Of a stretch of 64,000 nucleotides of DNA, positions 8,963 to 16,978 are shown in pieces. Under the pieces are notes generated by a model. That model ran no database searches. It was not told the origin of the DNA and worked only from the letters and a program-made list of their open reading frames with translations. How positions within the stretch are numbered: the stretch's first letter is position 1; the number at the start of each line of letters is the position of its first letter. A program made the translations under genes and the position numbers. Location: NCBI RefSeq assembly GCF_012395835.1, contig NZ_JAAZSQ010000002.1, positions 91,632-155,631 on the forward strand, written 5' to 3'. This stretch comes from Arthrobacter mobilis. GTDB taxonomy: Bacteria; Actinomycetota; Actinomycetes; Actinomycetales; Micrococcaceae.

Positions 8963-9841
8963 GTGCACAATCATTTCAACGGACTGAAGACGGCGGCCCT
9001 GTTCGGTGTGCTGTTCGCCATTCTGCTGGGCATCGGCGGCCTGCTGGCCTCCGGCACCCGCAACAGCAGCTTCATCTGGATCATGGGGCTGATCGGTGTC
9101 GGTACCGTCGCCTACAGCTACTGGAACAGTGACAAGATCGCCATCCGGGCGATGCACGCCTACCCGGTCACCGAGGCGCAGCAGCCGGTCATGTACCGGA
9201 TCGTGCGCGAACTCTCCGCCCGGGCCAACCAGCCCATGCCCGCGCTCTATGTCTCGCCCACGGCGTCGCCGAATGCCTTCGCCACCGGCCGGAACCCGGC
9301 CAATGCGGCCGTGTGCTGCACCGAGGGCATCCTGCAGATGCTCAACGAGCGGGAACTGCGCGGGGTCCTGGGGCACGAGCTCATGCACGTGTACAACCGG
9401 GACATCCTGACCTCTTCCGTGGCCGCGGCGGTGGCCGGCGTCATCACCTCGGTGGCACAGTTCCTGATGTTCTTCGGCGGCGGCAGCAGCGAAAACCGCA
9501 ACGCCAATCCGATCGCCCTGCTGGCGATGTCGCTGCTGGCCCCGTTCGCCGCAATGCTGATCCAGATGTCCATCAGCCGGACCCGGGAGTACGACGCCGA
9601 CGAGGACGGCGCCCGCCTGACCGATGATCCGCTGGCGCTGGCCTCGGCGCTGCGCAAGCTGGAGATGGGGACCATGCGGGCGCCGCTGCCGGCGGACCAG
9701 CGGCTGGTGAACACCAGCCACCTGATGATCGCCAATCCCTTCCGCGGCGGCGGCCTGCGGCAGATGTTCAGCACGCACCCGCCGATGGACCAGCGCGTCG
9801 CCCGGCTCGAGCGCATGGCCGGACGTCCGCTCGGCTACTGA
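8963..9841 (+). CDS. htpX: HtpX-type membrane zinc metalloprotease
   Basis: A 292-residue M48-family protease that degrades misfolded membrane proteins. Two N-terminal membrane helices (about residues 8-30 and 34-52), the zinc motif HELMH at 138-142 in LGHELMHVYNRD, two further hydrophobic segments, and the third ligand in SRTREYDADEDGA are all present. The reading frame is open further upstream, but the GTG at 8963 (VHNHFNGLKTA) gives the usual family start and length; AGGAGG at 8945-8950 is a somewhat distant ribosome-binding site. A perfect TTGACA lies at 8925-8930, without an obvious -10 partner. Confidence 0.93.
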   Translation: MHNHFNGLKTAALFGVLFAILLGIGGLLASGTRNSSFIWIMGLIGVGTVAYSYWNSDKIAIRAMHAYPVTEAQQPVMYRIVRELSARANQPMPALYVSPTASPNAFATGRNPANAAVCCTEGILQMLNERELRGVLGHELMHVYNRDILTSSVAAAVAGVITSVAQFLMFFGGGSSENRNANPIALLAMSLLAPFAAMLIQMSISRTREYDADEDGARLTDDPLALASALRKLEMGTMRAPLPADQRLVNTSHLMIANPFRGGGLRQMFSTHPPMDQRVARLERMAGRPLGY

Positions 9842-9849
9842 GGCGCCGT

Positions 9850-9868
9850 GCCGGGCAGGCTGCCCGGC
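9850..9868 (+). terminator. Short hairpin after htpX
   Basis: GCCGGGCA at 9850-9857 pairs with TGCCCGGC at 9861-9868 (8 bp, loop of 3), just after the htpX stop. Moderate strength and no T-run; it may instead be a pause or stabilising hairpin. Confidence 0.35.
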
Positions 9869-9898
9869 GGCAGGTTCCCGAGCGGGTTTAATGAACCT

Positions 9899-10600
9899 AT
9901 GCGCCTGCTGCTGATCCGCCATGGGCAGACCCCGTCCAATATCCGCGGCCTCCTGGACACCGCCGTTCCCGGCCCGGGCCTGACCCGGCTGGGCCGCGAA
10001 CAGGCCCGGGCGCTGCCGGACGCGCTCGCCGGGGAACCGATCGAGGCCCTGCTGGCCTCCACGGCCATCCGCACCCAGCTGACCGCCGAGCCGCTGGCCG
10101 ACGCCAACGGGTTGCCCGTCGAGGTGCGGCACGGCCTGCGGGAGATCTCCGCCGGGAAGCTGGAAATGCTCGCCGATGCCCAGGCCCACCGGACCTATAT
10201 GTCGGTGGTCTTCGGGTGGAGCGCCGGCGACCTGGACCAGCGGATGCCCGGCGGCCCGGACGGGCATGAGACTTTCGGCAGGTTCGACGCCGTGGTCGCC
10301 GAGCTGCTGGCCTCCGGGCTGCGGACCGTGGCGGTCGTCAGCCACGGGGCGATGATCCGCAGCTGGGCCGGTGCCCGCGCCGCAAACCTCGGGGCGGACT
10401 ATGTGGCCCGGAACATCCTGGGCAATACCGGCGTGGTCGTGCTCGAAGGCGACGGCAACGGCTGGGAAGCGTTGAGCTGGATGGGCGAATCGGTGGGTGG
10501 CCGGGCGTTGGAAGGCAGCCTGGCGGATGGCCCCGCCGGCGACGCCGTCGAGCTGGACGGCAGCCGCAGGCCCGAGAGCGGGACGGGCGGGGCAGGTTAG
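9899..10600 (+). CDS. Histidine phosphatase (phosphoglycerate mutase-like)
   Basis: A 233-residue member of the histidine phosphatase superfamily: the RHG motif is at the very start (RLLLIRHGQTPSNIRG), and the second catalytic His is in VAVVSHGAMIRSW. The substrate loop does not single out phosphoglycerate mutase, so a phosphatase role on an unknown small phosphoester is more cautious. The ATG at 9899 lies exactly 6 bases after TTTAAT (9887-9892), indicating a leaderless transcript; the longer frame back to 9848 crosses the hairpin at 9850-9868 and is less likely. It converges on yajQ. Confidence 0.85.
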   Translation: MRLLLIRHGQTPSNIRGLLDTAVPGPGLTRLGREQARALPDALAGEPIEALLASTAIRTQLTAEPLADANGLPVEVRHGLREISAGKLEMLADAQAHRTYMSVVFGWSAGDLDQRMPGGPDGHETFGRFDAVVAELLASGLRTVAVVSHGAMIRSWAGARAANLGADYVARNILGNTGVVVLEGDGNGWEALSWMGESVGGRALEGSLADGPAGDAVELDGSRRPESGTGGAG

Positions 10601-10637
10601 CCCCCGGACGTGCGCCCCGCCCGCCGGGCGCGGATTG

Positions 10638-11129
10638 TCAGCGGTAGTTGATGAACTGCAGATCCACGTCCAGGTCCGCCGACTTGAGCAGGGAGATGAC
10701 TTCCTGCAGGTCGTCGCGGGACTTGGAGGAGACTCGCAGTTCGTCGCCCTGGATCTGGGACTTGACGCCCTTGGGGCCCTCGTCCCGGATGATCTTGCTG
10801 ATCTTCTTGGCCTGGTCCTGGGCGATGCCCTCCTTGATGGAGGCCTCGATGCGGTACTCCTTGCCGGAGGCGTACGGTTCACCCGCATCCAAAGACTTCA
10901 GCGAGATGCCGCGCTTGATCAGCTTGGACTGGAGCACGTCCAGCACGGCCTTGACCCGGTCCTCCGAGCTGGCCTTCATCAGGATCTTCTCGCCGCTGAA
11001 ATCGACCTCGGCACCGACGCCCTTGAAGTCGTAGCGCTGGGCGATCTCCTTCTGCGCCTGGTTCAGCGCGTTCGCCACTTCCTGCTTGTCCACCTTGCTG
11101 ACAATGTCGAACGAAGACTCGCTGGCCAT
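10638..11129 (-). CDS. YajQ family nucleotide-binding protein
   Basis: A 163-residue protein of the YajQ/UPF0234 family, recognised from the start ([20 protein letters not shown]), the [18 protein letters not shown] segment and the C-terminus LQFINYR. The family folds as two ferredoxin-like halves and binds nucleotides; some members bind cyclic-di-GMP. Start at 11129 follows AGGAGG on the minus strand (plus positions about 11134-11140), which fixes it. A longer open frame upstream is rejected. The exact cellular role in actinobacteria is not established. Confidence 0.92.
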   Translation of the reverse strand: MASESSFDIVSKVDKQEVANALNQAQKEIAQRYDFKGVGAEVDFSGEKILMKASSEDRVKAVLDVLQSKLIKRGISLKSLDAGEPYASGKEYRIEASIKEGIAQDQAKKISKIIRDEGPKGVKSQIQGDELRVSSKSRDDLQEVISLLKSADLDVDLQFINYR

Positions 11130-11295
11130 GGTTCCTCCTGGTTCGGTCCGGATATTCTCCTCCCTAGCGTACTGGCTGCCGCGCACGGCAGGACGTCCAG
11201 CCAATCCACAGGTTCGCAACAGGAAGCCCCCACGTTCTTTGGCCAGACTGGCTTCGGTTAATCGATCCACACCGAGGCACTCGAAGGAGCATCAG

Positions 11296-11670
11296 ATGGG
11301 GAGCCGCCCGCGCTATATCGTCCGGTCCATGAAGGCAGCGGCAGGCTCGTTCCTGACTGCGGCGGCCGTGGGCGTCCTGGGAATGCTGGGGGCAACCCCG
11401 GCACAGGCCGCCGTGCTGGACGTGATCGCCGCCCACGCACCCCTGACCGCGGCCGGGGCCGGGACCCTGGTCCGGCGGGAGGGCGAAGCGCCGGAGCAGC
11501 AGGCGGCTCCCGCCCGGTCCGCAGGCCAGGGCGCAGTCCGGGAGCGGCTCGGGCGCATTGCCGGGATCCGCGCGGAAATGCAGCAGGCAGTGTCCCTGGG
11601 CCTGGTCAGCCAGGAACAGGCGGACCGGTTCACCCAGCAGCTTGCCGGCCGGATCATGTGCGGCCTCTGA
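11296..11670 (+). CDS. Small secreted hypothetical protein
   Basis: A 124-residue protein that I do not recognise. It has a typical Sec signal peptide: positively charged start (MGSRPRYIVRSMK), hydrophobic core (FLTAAAVGVLGMLG) and a cleavage site after ATPAQA, near residue 36. The mature part begins AVLDVIAAHAPL, passes through an Ala/Gln/Glu-rich linker and ends in a helix (RIAGIRAEMQQAVSLGLVSQ) with the C-terminus MCGL. The ATG at 11296 has GAAGGAGC at 11283-11290. The last segment resembles helical SHOCT-like tails only loosely. It stands alone between yajQ (divergent) and tRNA-Tyr. Confidence 0.72.
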   Translation: MGSRPRYIVRSMKAAAGSFLTAAAVGVLGMLGATPAQAAVLDVIAAHAPLTAAGAGTLVRREGEAPEQQAAPARSAGQGAVRERLGRIAGIRAEMQQAVSLGLVSQEQADRFTQQLAGRIMCGL

Positions 11671-11776
11671 CAGGTCTCCGGCACGGCCGGAAACCGCCGA
11701 TTCGAAACTCGGGAAAAGTTTGTGTACAGTTATGTTGCTCCCGAAAACGGGGGCGGTCTTCCCAGCGAAGACGTTC

Positions 11777-11858
11777 GGCAGATTACCCGAGCGGCCAAAG
11801 GGGGCTGACTGTAAATCAGCTGGCACTGCCTACGGGGGTTCGAATCCCTCATCTGCCA
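11777..11858 (+). tRNA. tRNA-Tyr (GTA)
   Basis: Acceptor stem GGCAGAT at 11777-11783 pairs with ATCTGCC at 11851-11857, with A as discriminator. The anticodon stem-loop CTGACTGTAAATCAG carries GTA. The long variable arm is expected for a class II bacterial tRNA-Tyr. CCA is not encoded. A candidate promoter TTCGAA (11701-11706), 18-base spacer, TACAGT (11725-11730) lies upstream. Confidence 0.95.
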
Positions 11859-12073
11859 CCGGACGCCTCAGGAGCCCGGAACCTAGCGGTAAAACGCAGG
11901 TTCCGGGCTCCTCGGCATATCAGGCGCCTATCGACCGATGTTCCGCGCCGGCCGGCATGGCGGCCGGCTGCCCCCAGCGAATACACAGGAAATTCCCAAC
12001 CTGCCAACTGCATCATTGGTCACCATAGGGAAGGACCGACTGTCTAGCGCAACACGGACAAGGGGGACCGTCC
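11859..12073. other. Non-coding stretch after tRNA-Tyr
   Basis: No gene is supported here. A pair of near-complementary segments (AGGAGCCCGGAACCT at about 11869-11883 and AGGTTCCGGGCTCCT at about 11899-11913) forms a strong stem around GCGGTAAAACGC, a probable terminator for the tRNA-Tyr transcript. The remainder shows nothing I can interpret. Confidence 0.6.
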
Positions 12074-12160
12074 ATGCTGATGCGGCTGCTGCACTGGCTG
12101 GGCCTCGATCTGCTGGCCCACGAACCCGACGTCGAAGACTGGCCGGAACCGGCTGAGTAG
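12074..12160 (+). CDS. Candidate 28-residue small protein
   Basis: A short frame, ATG at 12074 to TAG at 12160, preceded by AGGGGG at 12061-12066. The predicted peptide starts MLMRLLHWLGLDLLAHEPD and ends in EDWPEPAE: a hydrophobic, Leu-rich amphipathic first half followed by an acidic tail. It lies in a long gap between tRNA-Tyr and the penicillin-binding protein gene. I know of no family for it. The start and ribosome-binding site are plausible, but a frame this short can occur by chance. Confidence 0.4.
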   Translation: MLMRLLHWLGLDLLAHEPDVEDWPEPAE

Positions 12161-12596
12161 GCCGGCTGCTCTGCGGGCCGGCACAGGCGCCCCTGCCTCC
12201 GGAGCCTGGCGTGCCTGCCCGGCGGCCGGCCATGCTTCCGGCCCCGCCGGATCCTGCCCTGCCGGGAAGCGCCCTGCGGGTTCGGTGAGCCGGGTGCCGC
12301 CGCCATCGTGACGTCACCCGGATTGCGATTCGGCATCGGACCTATCCAACCTTCCGCCGACACTCTAGTGTTCAGAATGATTGCTCCGTCTTCGAGGAAG
12401 GAGGGGTGCGTCAGACCAGGTGAACCGTGGTCCGGGGGAACCACCGGCGGCAGGGGGAAGCTGCCATCGGGGGCGCATTTCCAGATTTTTTCCTGCCATC
12501 AGGCACGCCCGGCCGGCACGAGGAAGTGCCGCCGGAGCGCACCGGCCCCGGACGGCCAGCAGGTGCGGATCACCGAATCTTCCGCACATCGGAACT
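12161..12596. other. Non-coding region ahead of the penicillin-binding protein gene
   Basis: No convincing gene in 436 bases. It holds a perfect GTGACGTCAC palindrome (about 12308-12317), a possible -10 TAGTGT (12366-12371), and hairpin-forming segments such as GGCAG..CTGCC around 12451-12474 and CGGCAC..GTGCCG around 12513-12532. Together these suggest a structured 5' leader of about 200 bases for the downstream gene. I compared it by eye with the c-di-AMP (ydaO) riboswitch and the SRP RNA and saw no match. Confidence 0.45.
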
Positions 12597-14921
12597 ATGG
12601 GGCTTTGGAGACGAAGGAAGCCGGACTCGATCGGGCTCGACCAGCTCATGGATGCCGCCCCGCAGGGGTATCCGGAGCGGAACCGCGGCATAGCCGCGCG
12701 TGCCGCCTTCTGGACAGCCTCCGTGGCCGCCGTCGCGCTGAGCGCCGGTTCGGTGGTCGCGCCGGCCGCGGTGGCGATTTCAGTGGCAGGCAACTCGGCG
12801 GTGGATTACTGGGAGGACCTGCCCGGGGAACTGCCGCTGGACAGGTCGCTGCCGCAGCATACCGTCCTGCTGGACAAGGAGGGGAACGAGTTCGCCCGCT
12901 TCTACAGCGAAAACCGGATTGACGTGTCCCTGGACCAGGTCTCCGACATCTTCCTGCAGACGCTCATCACCACCGAGGATTTCCGCTTCTACGAGCACCA
13001 CGGCGTGGACCCGTACGGCATCACGCGCGCACTGGTCAACAACGCCATCTCGGACGACATCCAGGGCGCCTCCACCATTACCCAGCAGCTGGTGCAGAAC
13101 ATCCTGGTCAACAACGCCCGGGACGCCACCGAGGAAGCGGTGGCGGTGGGGGACACGTACAACGCCAAGATCCGCGAGGCCAGGTACGCCGTCGAACTGG
13201 AGGAACGGCTGACCAAGGACGAAATCCTCAACCGTTATGTGAACGCAGTGTATTTCGGCAACCAGGCCTACGGGGTCGAAGCGGCCGCTCGGATCTACTT
13301 CAGCACCACGGCGGCCAAGCTCAACCGTGCCCAGTCGGCGCTGCTGGTCGGCATGCTCAAGGCCCCCGGCCACTATGACCCCATCCGGAACCCGGACGCC
13401 GCCACGCAGCGGCGCAATACGGTGATCTCCGTGCTGCAGGACCGGGCCGTGATCAGCGCGGAGGAGGCCCGCAAGCTCAGCAAGGCTCCGCTGGGCCTCA
13501 AGCGCGGCTCCGTCCCCTCCAGCTGCGGAGATTCCAAATACCCGTTCTACTGCGCAGTGGTCCGCGAGGAGATCCTGACCGACCCCGCCTTCGGCGCCAC
13601 GCCGGAGGAGCGCCAGGACCGGCTCTCCCGCGGCGGCATGACCCTGACGACGGCGTTGGATCCGAAGGCGGCCAAGGCCGCCCAGAAGGCGGTGCTCGAG
13701 GCCCTGGGCACGGGGAACCGGGCCGCCCTGGGCACCGCCGTCGTCGAGCCCGGCACCGGCCACATCGCGGCGATTGCCCAGAACCGCAAGTGGGGCAGCG
13801 GCAAGGGCAGGACCGAAGTCGTCTACGCCAAGCAGGCCTTCCAGGTCGGCTCCTCGATGAAACCGATAGTGCTGGCGACGGCGCTGAGCCAGGGCATTCC
13901 GGCCTCGACCCGGCTGGCGGCCAACGGTCCGTACCACTCGGTCCTGGACAACCCTCCGGGCGGCTACATCAACTACGGCAACCGCGACTACGGGGTGATC
14001 GATGCCTACGCGGCCATCCGCAGTTCGGTCAACGTGTACTTCATCCGGATGATCGAGCGCACCGGCGTCAGGAACGTGGCCAAGTTCGCCCGAACCTTGG
14101 GCATTACCTCCCTGCCGATCGACCAGCTCGGCGGGCTCGAGGCATCCCTGGCCCTGGGCGCCTACGAGGTGTCGCCGCTGGAAATGGCCGGTGCCTACGC
14201 CGCGTTCATGAGCGGGGGCGTGGTGTGCCGGCCGGTGGCGGTGGTTGCCGCCGAGCGCAGCGACACCGGGGAGAAGCTGCCGGTCCCGGACCCGGGCTGC
14301 CGCCAGGCGATCGACCCGGCAGTGGCCGATACGGTCGCCGACGTGCTCAAGGAACCGTTCAAGCCGGGCGGAACCCTCGGGCTGCTGGGCGGGCCCAAGG
14401 GCCGGGAGGCCGGGGCCAAAACGGGCACCACCAACGACTTCGCGGCGAACTGGATTGTCGGGGCCACCCCGCAGCTCTCCGCCGCCGTGTGGCTGGGGGA
14501 CCCGCGCGGCGGCACCGCCTATCCGCTGAACCGGGTCCAGGCCTACGGCAAAACCTTCCACGACCTCACCGGGTCCGAGGTGGCCGGTCCGGTCTGGAAG
14601 GCGACCGTGGAAGGAGCGCTCAAGGGCCGGCCCGCGCTGCCGCTTCCGGAAGCGGAGTCATCGGTGGCGAGCCGGATCGCCCAGCAGGCCGTGCCGGATG
14701 TGCGGGGGCTGAAGGTGGACGAGGCACTGACGGTCCTGCTGCGCAACGACCTCCGGCCCGTCATCCGCACCAAAACCGCCGCGCCGAATGAGCTCTACCC
14801 GGCGGACACCGTCGTGCGGCAGTCCCCGGCACCGGGCAAGAAGCTGCGCTACCGGCAGAAAGTCGAGCTCACGCTCAGCGACGGCAGCCGGACCGGAATC
14901 ACCGTTCCCGAGGAAAGGTAG
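12597..14921 (+). CDS. Bifunctional class A penicillin-binding protein with PASTA domain
   Basis: A 774-residue cell-wall synthase. A cytosolic start is followed by a membrane helix (about 36-63), then the GT51 glycosyltransferase domain (catalytic Glu in TTEDFRFYEHHG, Glu127; GASTITQQ at 158-165), the transpeptidase domain (SSMK with nucleophile Ser419; SVN at 477-479; KTGTT at 608-612) and one C-terminal PASTA domain (about 699-763). It polymerises and cross-links peptidoglycan outside the membrane; it is of the PonA type. Start at 12597 (MGLWRRRKP) lacks a strong ribosome-binding site; longer frames exist upstream but are not credible protein. The next gene starts 9 bases after its stop codon. 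Confidence 0.94.
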   Translation: MGLWRRRKPDSIGLDQLMDAAPQGYPERNRGIAARAAFWTASVAAVALSAGSVVAPAAVAISVAGNSAVDYWEDLPGELPLDRSLPQHTVLLDKEGNEFARFYSENRIDVSLDQVSDIFLQTLITTEDFRFYEHHGVDPYGITRALVNNAISDDIQGASTITQQLVQNILVNNARDATEEAVAVGDTYNAKIREARYAVELEERLTKDEILNRYVNAVYFGNQAYGVEAAARIYFSTTAAKLNRAQSALLVGMLKAPGHYDPIRNPDAATQRRNTVISVLQDRAVISAEEARKLSKAPLGLKRGSVPSSCGDSKYPFYCAVVREEILTDPAFGATPEERQDRLSRGGMTLTTALDPKAAKAAQKAVLEALGTGNRAALGTAVVEPGTGHIAAIAQNRKWGSGKGRTEVVYAKQAFQVGSSMKPIVLATALSQGIPASTRLAANGPYHSVLDNPPGGYINYGNRDYGVIDAYAAIRSSVNVYFIRMIERTGVRNVAKFARTLGITSLPIDQLGGLEASLALGAYEVSPLEMAGAYAAFMSGGVVCRPVAVVAAERSDTGEKLPVPDPGCRQAIDPAVADTVADVLKEPFKPGGTLGLLGGPKGREAGAKTGTTNDFAANWIVGATPQLSAAVWLGDPRGGTAYPLNRVQAYGKTFHDLTGSEVAGPVWKATVEGALKGRPALPLPEAESSVASRIAQQAVPDVRGLKVDEALTVLLRNDLRPVIRTKTAAPNELYPADTVVRQSPAPGKKLRYRQKVELTLSDGSRTGITVPEER

Positions 14922-14930
14922 GGCCCGCAG

Positions 14931-16460
14931 ATGTCAGTGCTCGAAAAGCATCCGGTCCTGGCCCTGGCCGCCGGAGCGCTGGCGCTGGCCGCCGTCGCCG
15001 GAACGGGGGTGGCGGCGCTGTCGATGACCGGGGCGCCGCTGGCCTACCAGCGCCCGGCCGCGGTCGGCGGACGTACCGTCGGCCAGACCGCCCCCGAGGC
15101 AGTCATCGCCAGGATCAAGGATTCGCCGGCCGAATCCGTCCTGGCCAAGATGCTGGACTCCCCGCCCAAGGGCTTCAAGCCCACCGGCATCGTGCAGCGC
15201 GCTGCGGTGCCCCCGGTCCCGTTCTCCTGCCCGGCAGCCGGCACGGCACCGGCGGTGTCCGTCTCGCGGTTGTTCAGCGTCGAGGGGAAGCGGATCCAGG
15301 TGGTCCTCGCCGCCTACCGCGCCGGCCAGGGGGCCGAGGTGCTCCAGGAGCAGCTGGATCACGCCGGTTCCTGTGCCGACGACGGCATTACCGTTGTGGA
15401 AGCCGGGATTGAGGGCCGGGATCCCGGCATCGAGGCGTACCGGGTCTTCGCCTACCAGGGGCAGGCCGCTTCCCAGGTGCTGGCCGTACGCCGCGGCGAC
15501 GTGCTGGCCTTCTACGTGGGGGACGAGGCGGCACCGCTGGTGGAGCTGGCGCGTGGATTCGACCGGGCCCTGGCCCGCCGGCTGGAGCCGGTCTGTGCCG
15601 ACCAAAAGTCGACGGTGGCCGACGCCCGCAGGAACCCCTGGTCCGGTGAGGGCTACCAGCCGTATGCGGTCCGCACCGCCGTGGCGGTGCGGGACATGTC
15701 CCTGCCGCAGCAGCCTGCCGGTTCCGACGTGCTAATGGTGCAGCTGCCCGGGCCCGAGATCAAGATCAAGAAGGTCGAGCCGACGATGCAGCCGTGGTAC
15801 CCGGTCTGGCCGGCGATGCCCGAGCCGATGGAGTTCCCGGAGCCGCCGGAAAGCCCGGACCCCGGCGCCGACACGGAGCAGGCCGTCCGGATCCTGGCCG
15901 AGGACAAGACCGGTCCCGGGTGCGGCTGGGCCTTCACCGGCATGTCCGGCGTCCCTTTCGACGAGGCGGCCGCCGCCAGGACCAATGCCGAACGCACCAG
16001 CAAGGCGCTGGTGTCGCTGGCCAAAGGCCAGCAGCAGTGGCAGCAGGACGTGCTGGACTACTGGAAGGAGTACGGCACATACAAGGAAAAGGCCCTGAAG
16101 TACAAGAAGTATGCCGCCCAGGTCCGCAAGGTCAACGCGGCCTGGGCCGACATCGAGGGCGACTGGAACGAATACTGGGCGCGCTACGCGCAGTACCAGT
16201 CCGCCCTGGCAGAACACAACCGGTTCCTGGCCGACCAGGCGGTCGCCCGGACTTCCTACTCGAAGGCACTGGACCGCTGCGCCAAGGAGAACGAGGAAGT
16301 CCTCGAGGAAGCGGAGGAGGCCGAGGAGGACGAGGAAGCCCCCGAGACCGTGGACTGCCAGGACACCGTCGACTGGCCGGCGATCCTGTCCCGGACCGCC
16401 CCGGAAGTGCCCGCCGAGCCCGTGCCGCCGGCCGACCCGCGCCCGGAGGACGCCCGCTGA
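14931..16460 (+). CDS. Unknown extracytoplasmic protein coupled to the PBP gene
   Basis: A 509-residue protein I cannot assign. A single hydrophobic segment (about residues 8-30) is an uncleaved anchor or signal. The rest should be outside: a mixed alpha/beta region (about 90-270) with three Cys (100, 148, 222), a Pro-rich linker with MPEPMEFPEPPESPDPG (298-312), then a Trp/Tyr/Lys-rich helical region (about 345-455) and an acidic stretch EEAEEAEEDEEAPE. Six cysteines in total (also 331, 450, 476) suggest disulfides. It starts 9 bases after the penicillin-binding protein stop, so the two are probably co-transcribed and may act together in wall synthesis. Confidence 0.75.
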   Translation: MSVLEKHPVLALAAGALALAAVAGTGVAALSMTGAPLAYQRPAAVGGRTVGQTAPEAVIARIKDSPAESVLAKMLDSPPKGFKPTGIVQRAAVPPVPFSCPAAGTAPAVSVSRLFSVEGKRIQVVLAAYRAGQGAEVLQEQLDHAGSCADDGITVVEAGIEGRDPGIEAYRVFAYQGQAASQVLAVRRGDVLAFYVGDEAAPLVELARGFDRALARRLEPVCADQKSTVADARRNPWSGEGYQPYAVRTAVAVRDMSLPQQPAGSDVLMVQLPGPEIKIKKVEPTMQPWYPVWPAMPEPMEFPEPPESPDPGADTEQAVRILAEDKTGPGCGWAFTGMSGVPFDEAAAARTNAERTSKALVSLAKGQQQWQQDVLDYWKEYGTYKEKALKYKKYAAQVRKVNAAWADIEGDWNEYWARYAQYQSALAEHNRFLADQAVARTSYSKALDRCAKENEEVLEEAEEAEEDEEAPETVDCQDTVDWPAILSRTAPEVPAEPVPPADPRPEDAR

Positions 16461-16543
16461 GGCGGCCCCGGCCGGCCTGCCACCCGTCATGCGCTGAGCG
16501 AACACGGGCGACAGGCCGGCCGGACGGCCGTTACCCTCGGACT

Positions 16544-16915
16544 ATGGCAACCATTAATGTCACCGAGGCCGAGTTCCCCCAGACCATCGAAGAGAACGAC
16601 ATCGTCTTTGTCGACTTCTGGGCCGACTGGTGCGGCCCGTGCAAGCAGTTCGCCCCCGTCTACGACGCCGTTTCCCAGCAGCACGAGGACGTGGTCTTCG
16701 CCAAGGTCGATACCGAGGCCGAGCAGCGCCTCGCTGCCGCCGCCGGCATCACCTCGATCCCCACCCTGATGGCCTTCCGCGAAAAGGTCCTGGTCTTCTC
16801 CCAGGCCGGCGCCCTGAACGCCACCCAGTTCTCCCAGCTGGTGGAGGCGGTCAAGGGACTGGACATGCAGGAAGTGCACGCCCAGGTCGCCGCCCAGCAG
16901 GCCGGCCAGGAGTAG
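16544..16915 (+). CDS. Thioredoxin-family protein
   Basis: A 123-residue thioredoxin with the active site WCGPC (in WADWCGPCKQFAP) and the cis-Pro loop (SIPTLM). No signal peptide, so cytosolic: it reduces disulfides in target proteins. The ATG at 16544 lies 6 bases behind TACCCT (16532-16537), a leaderless promoter pattern; the long open frame upstream is antisense-like noise in the preceding gene. It follows the envelope protein by 83 bases. The C-terminus has an extra helix (LDMQEVHAQVAAQQAGQE) compared with classic 105-residue TrxA. Confidence 0.93.
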   Translation: MATINVTEAEFPQTIEENDIVFVDFWADWCGPCKQFAPVYDAVSQQHEDVVFAKVDTEAEQRLAAAAGITSIPTLMAFREKVLVFSQAGALNATQFSQLVEAVKGLDMQEVHAQVAAQQAGQE

Positions 16916-16932
16916 CCTCCCGCCTTCCGGCA

Positions 16933-16960
16933 AGGGGCACCGCGCAACAGCGGTGCCCCT
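16933..16960 (+). terminator. Terminator between thioredoxin and glycosylase genes
   Basis: AGGGGCACCGC at 16933-16943 pairs perfectly with GCGGTGCCCCT at 16950-16960 around the loop GCAACA; ATTCCTTTTC follows on the plus strand. It separates convergent genes and could serve both. Confidence 0.8.
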
Positions 16961-16978
16961 ATTCCTTTTCGGGAACGC

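Noticed and set aside
12380-12500. Possible riboswitch (ydaO c-di-AMP type) or SRP RNA ahead of the PBP gene
   Set aside because: Isolated GGGGGAACC-like strings are present, but the rest of either consensus is missing.
12381-12596. Upstream extension of the penicillin-binding protein frame
   Set aside because: The extension is Arg/Pro/Gly-rich noise without a start or ribosome-binding site at a sensible distance, and the family starts near MGLWRRRKP.
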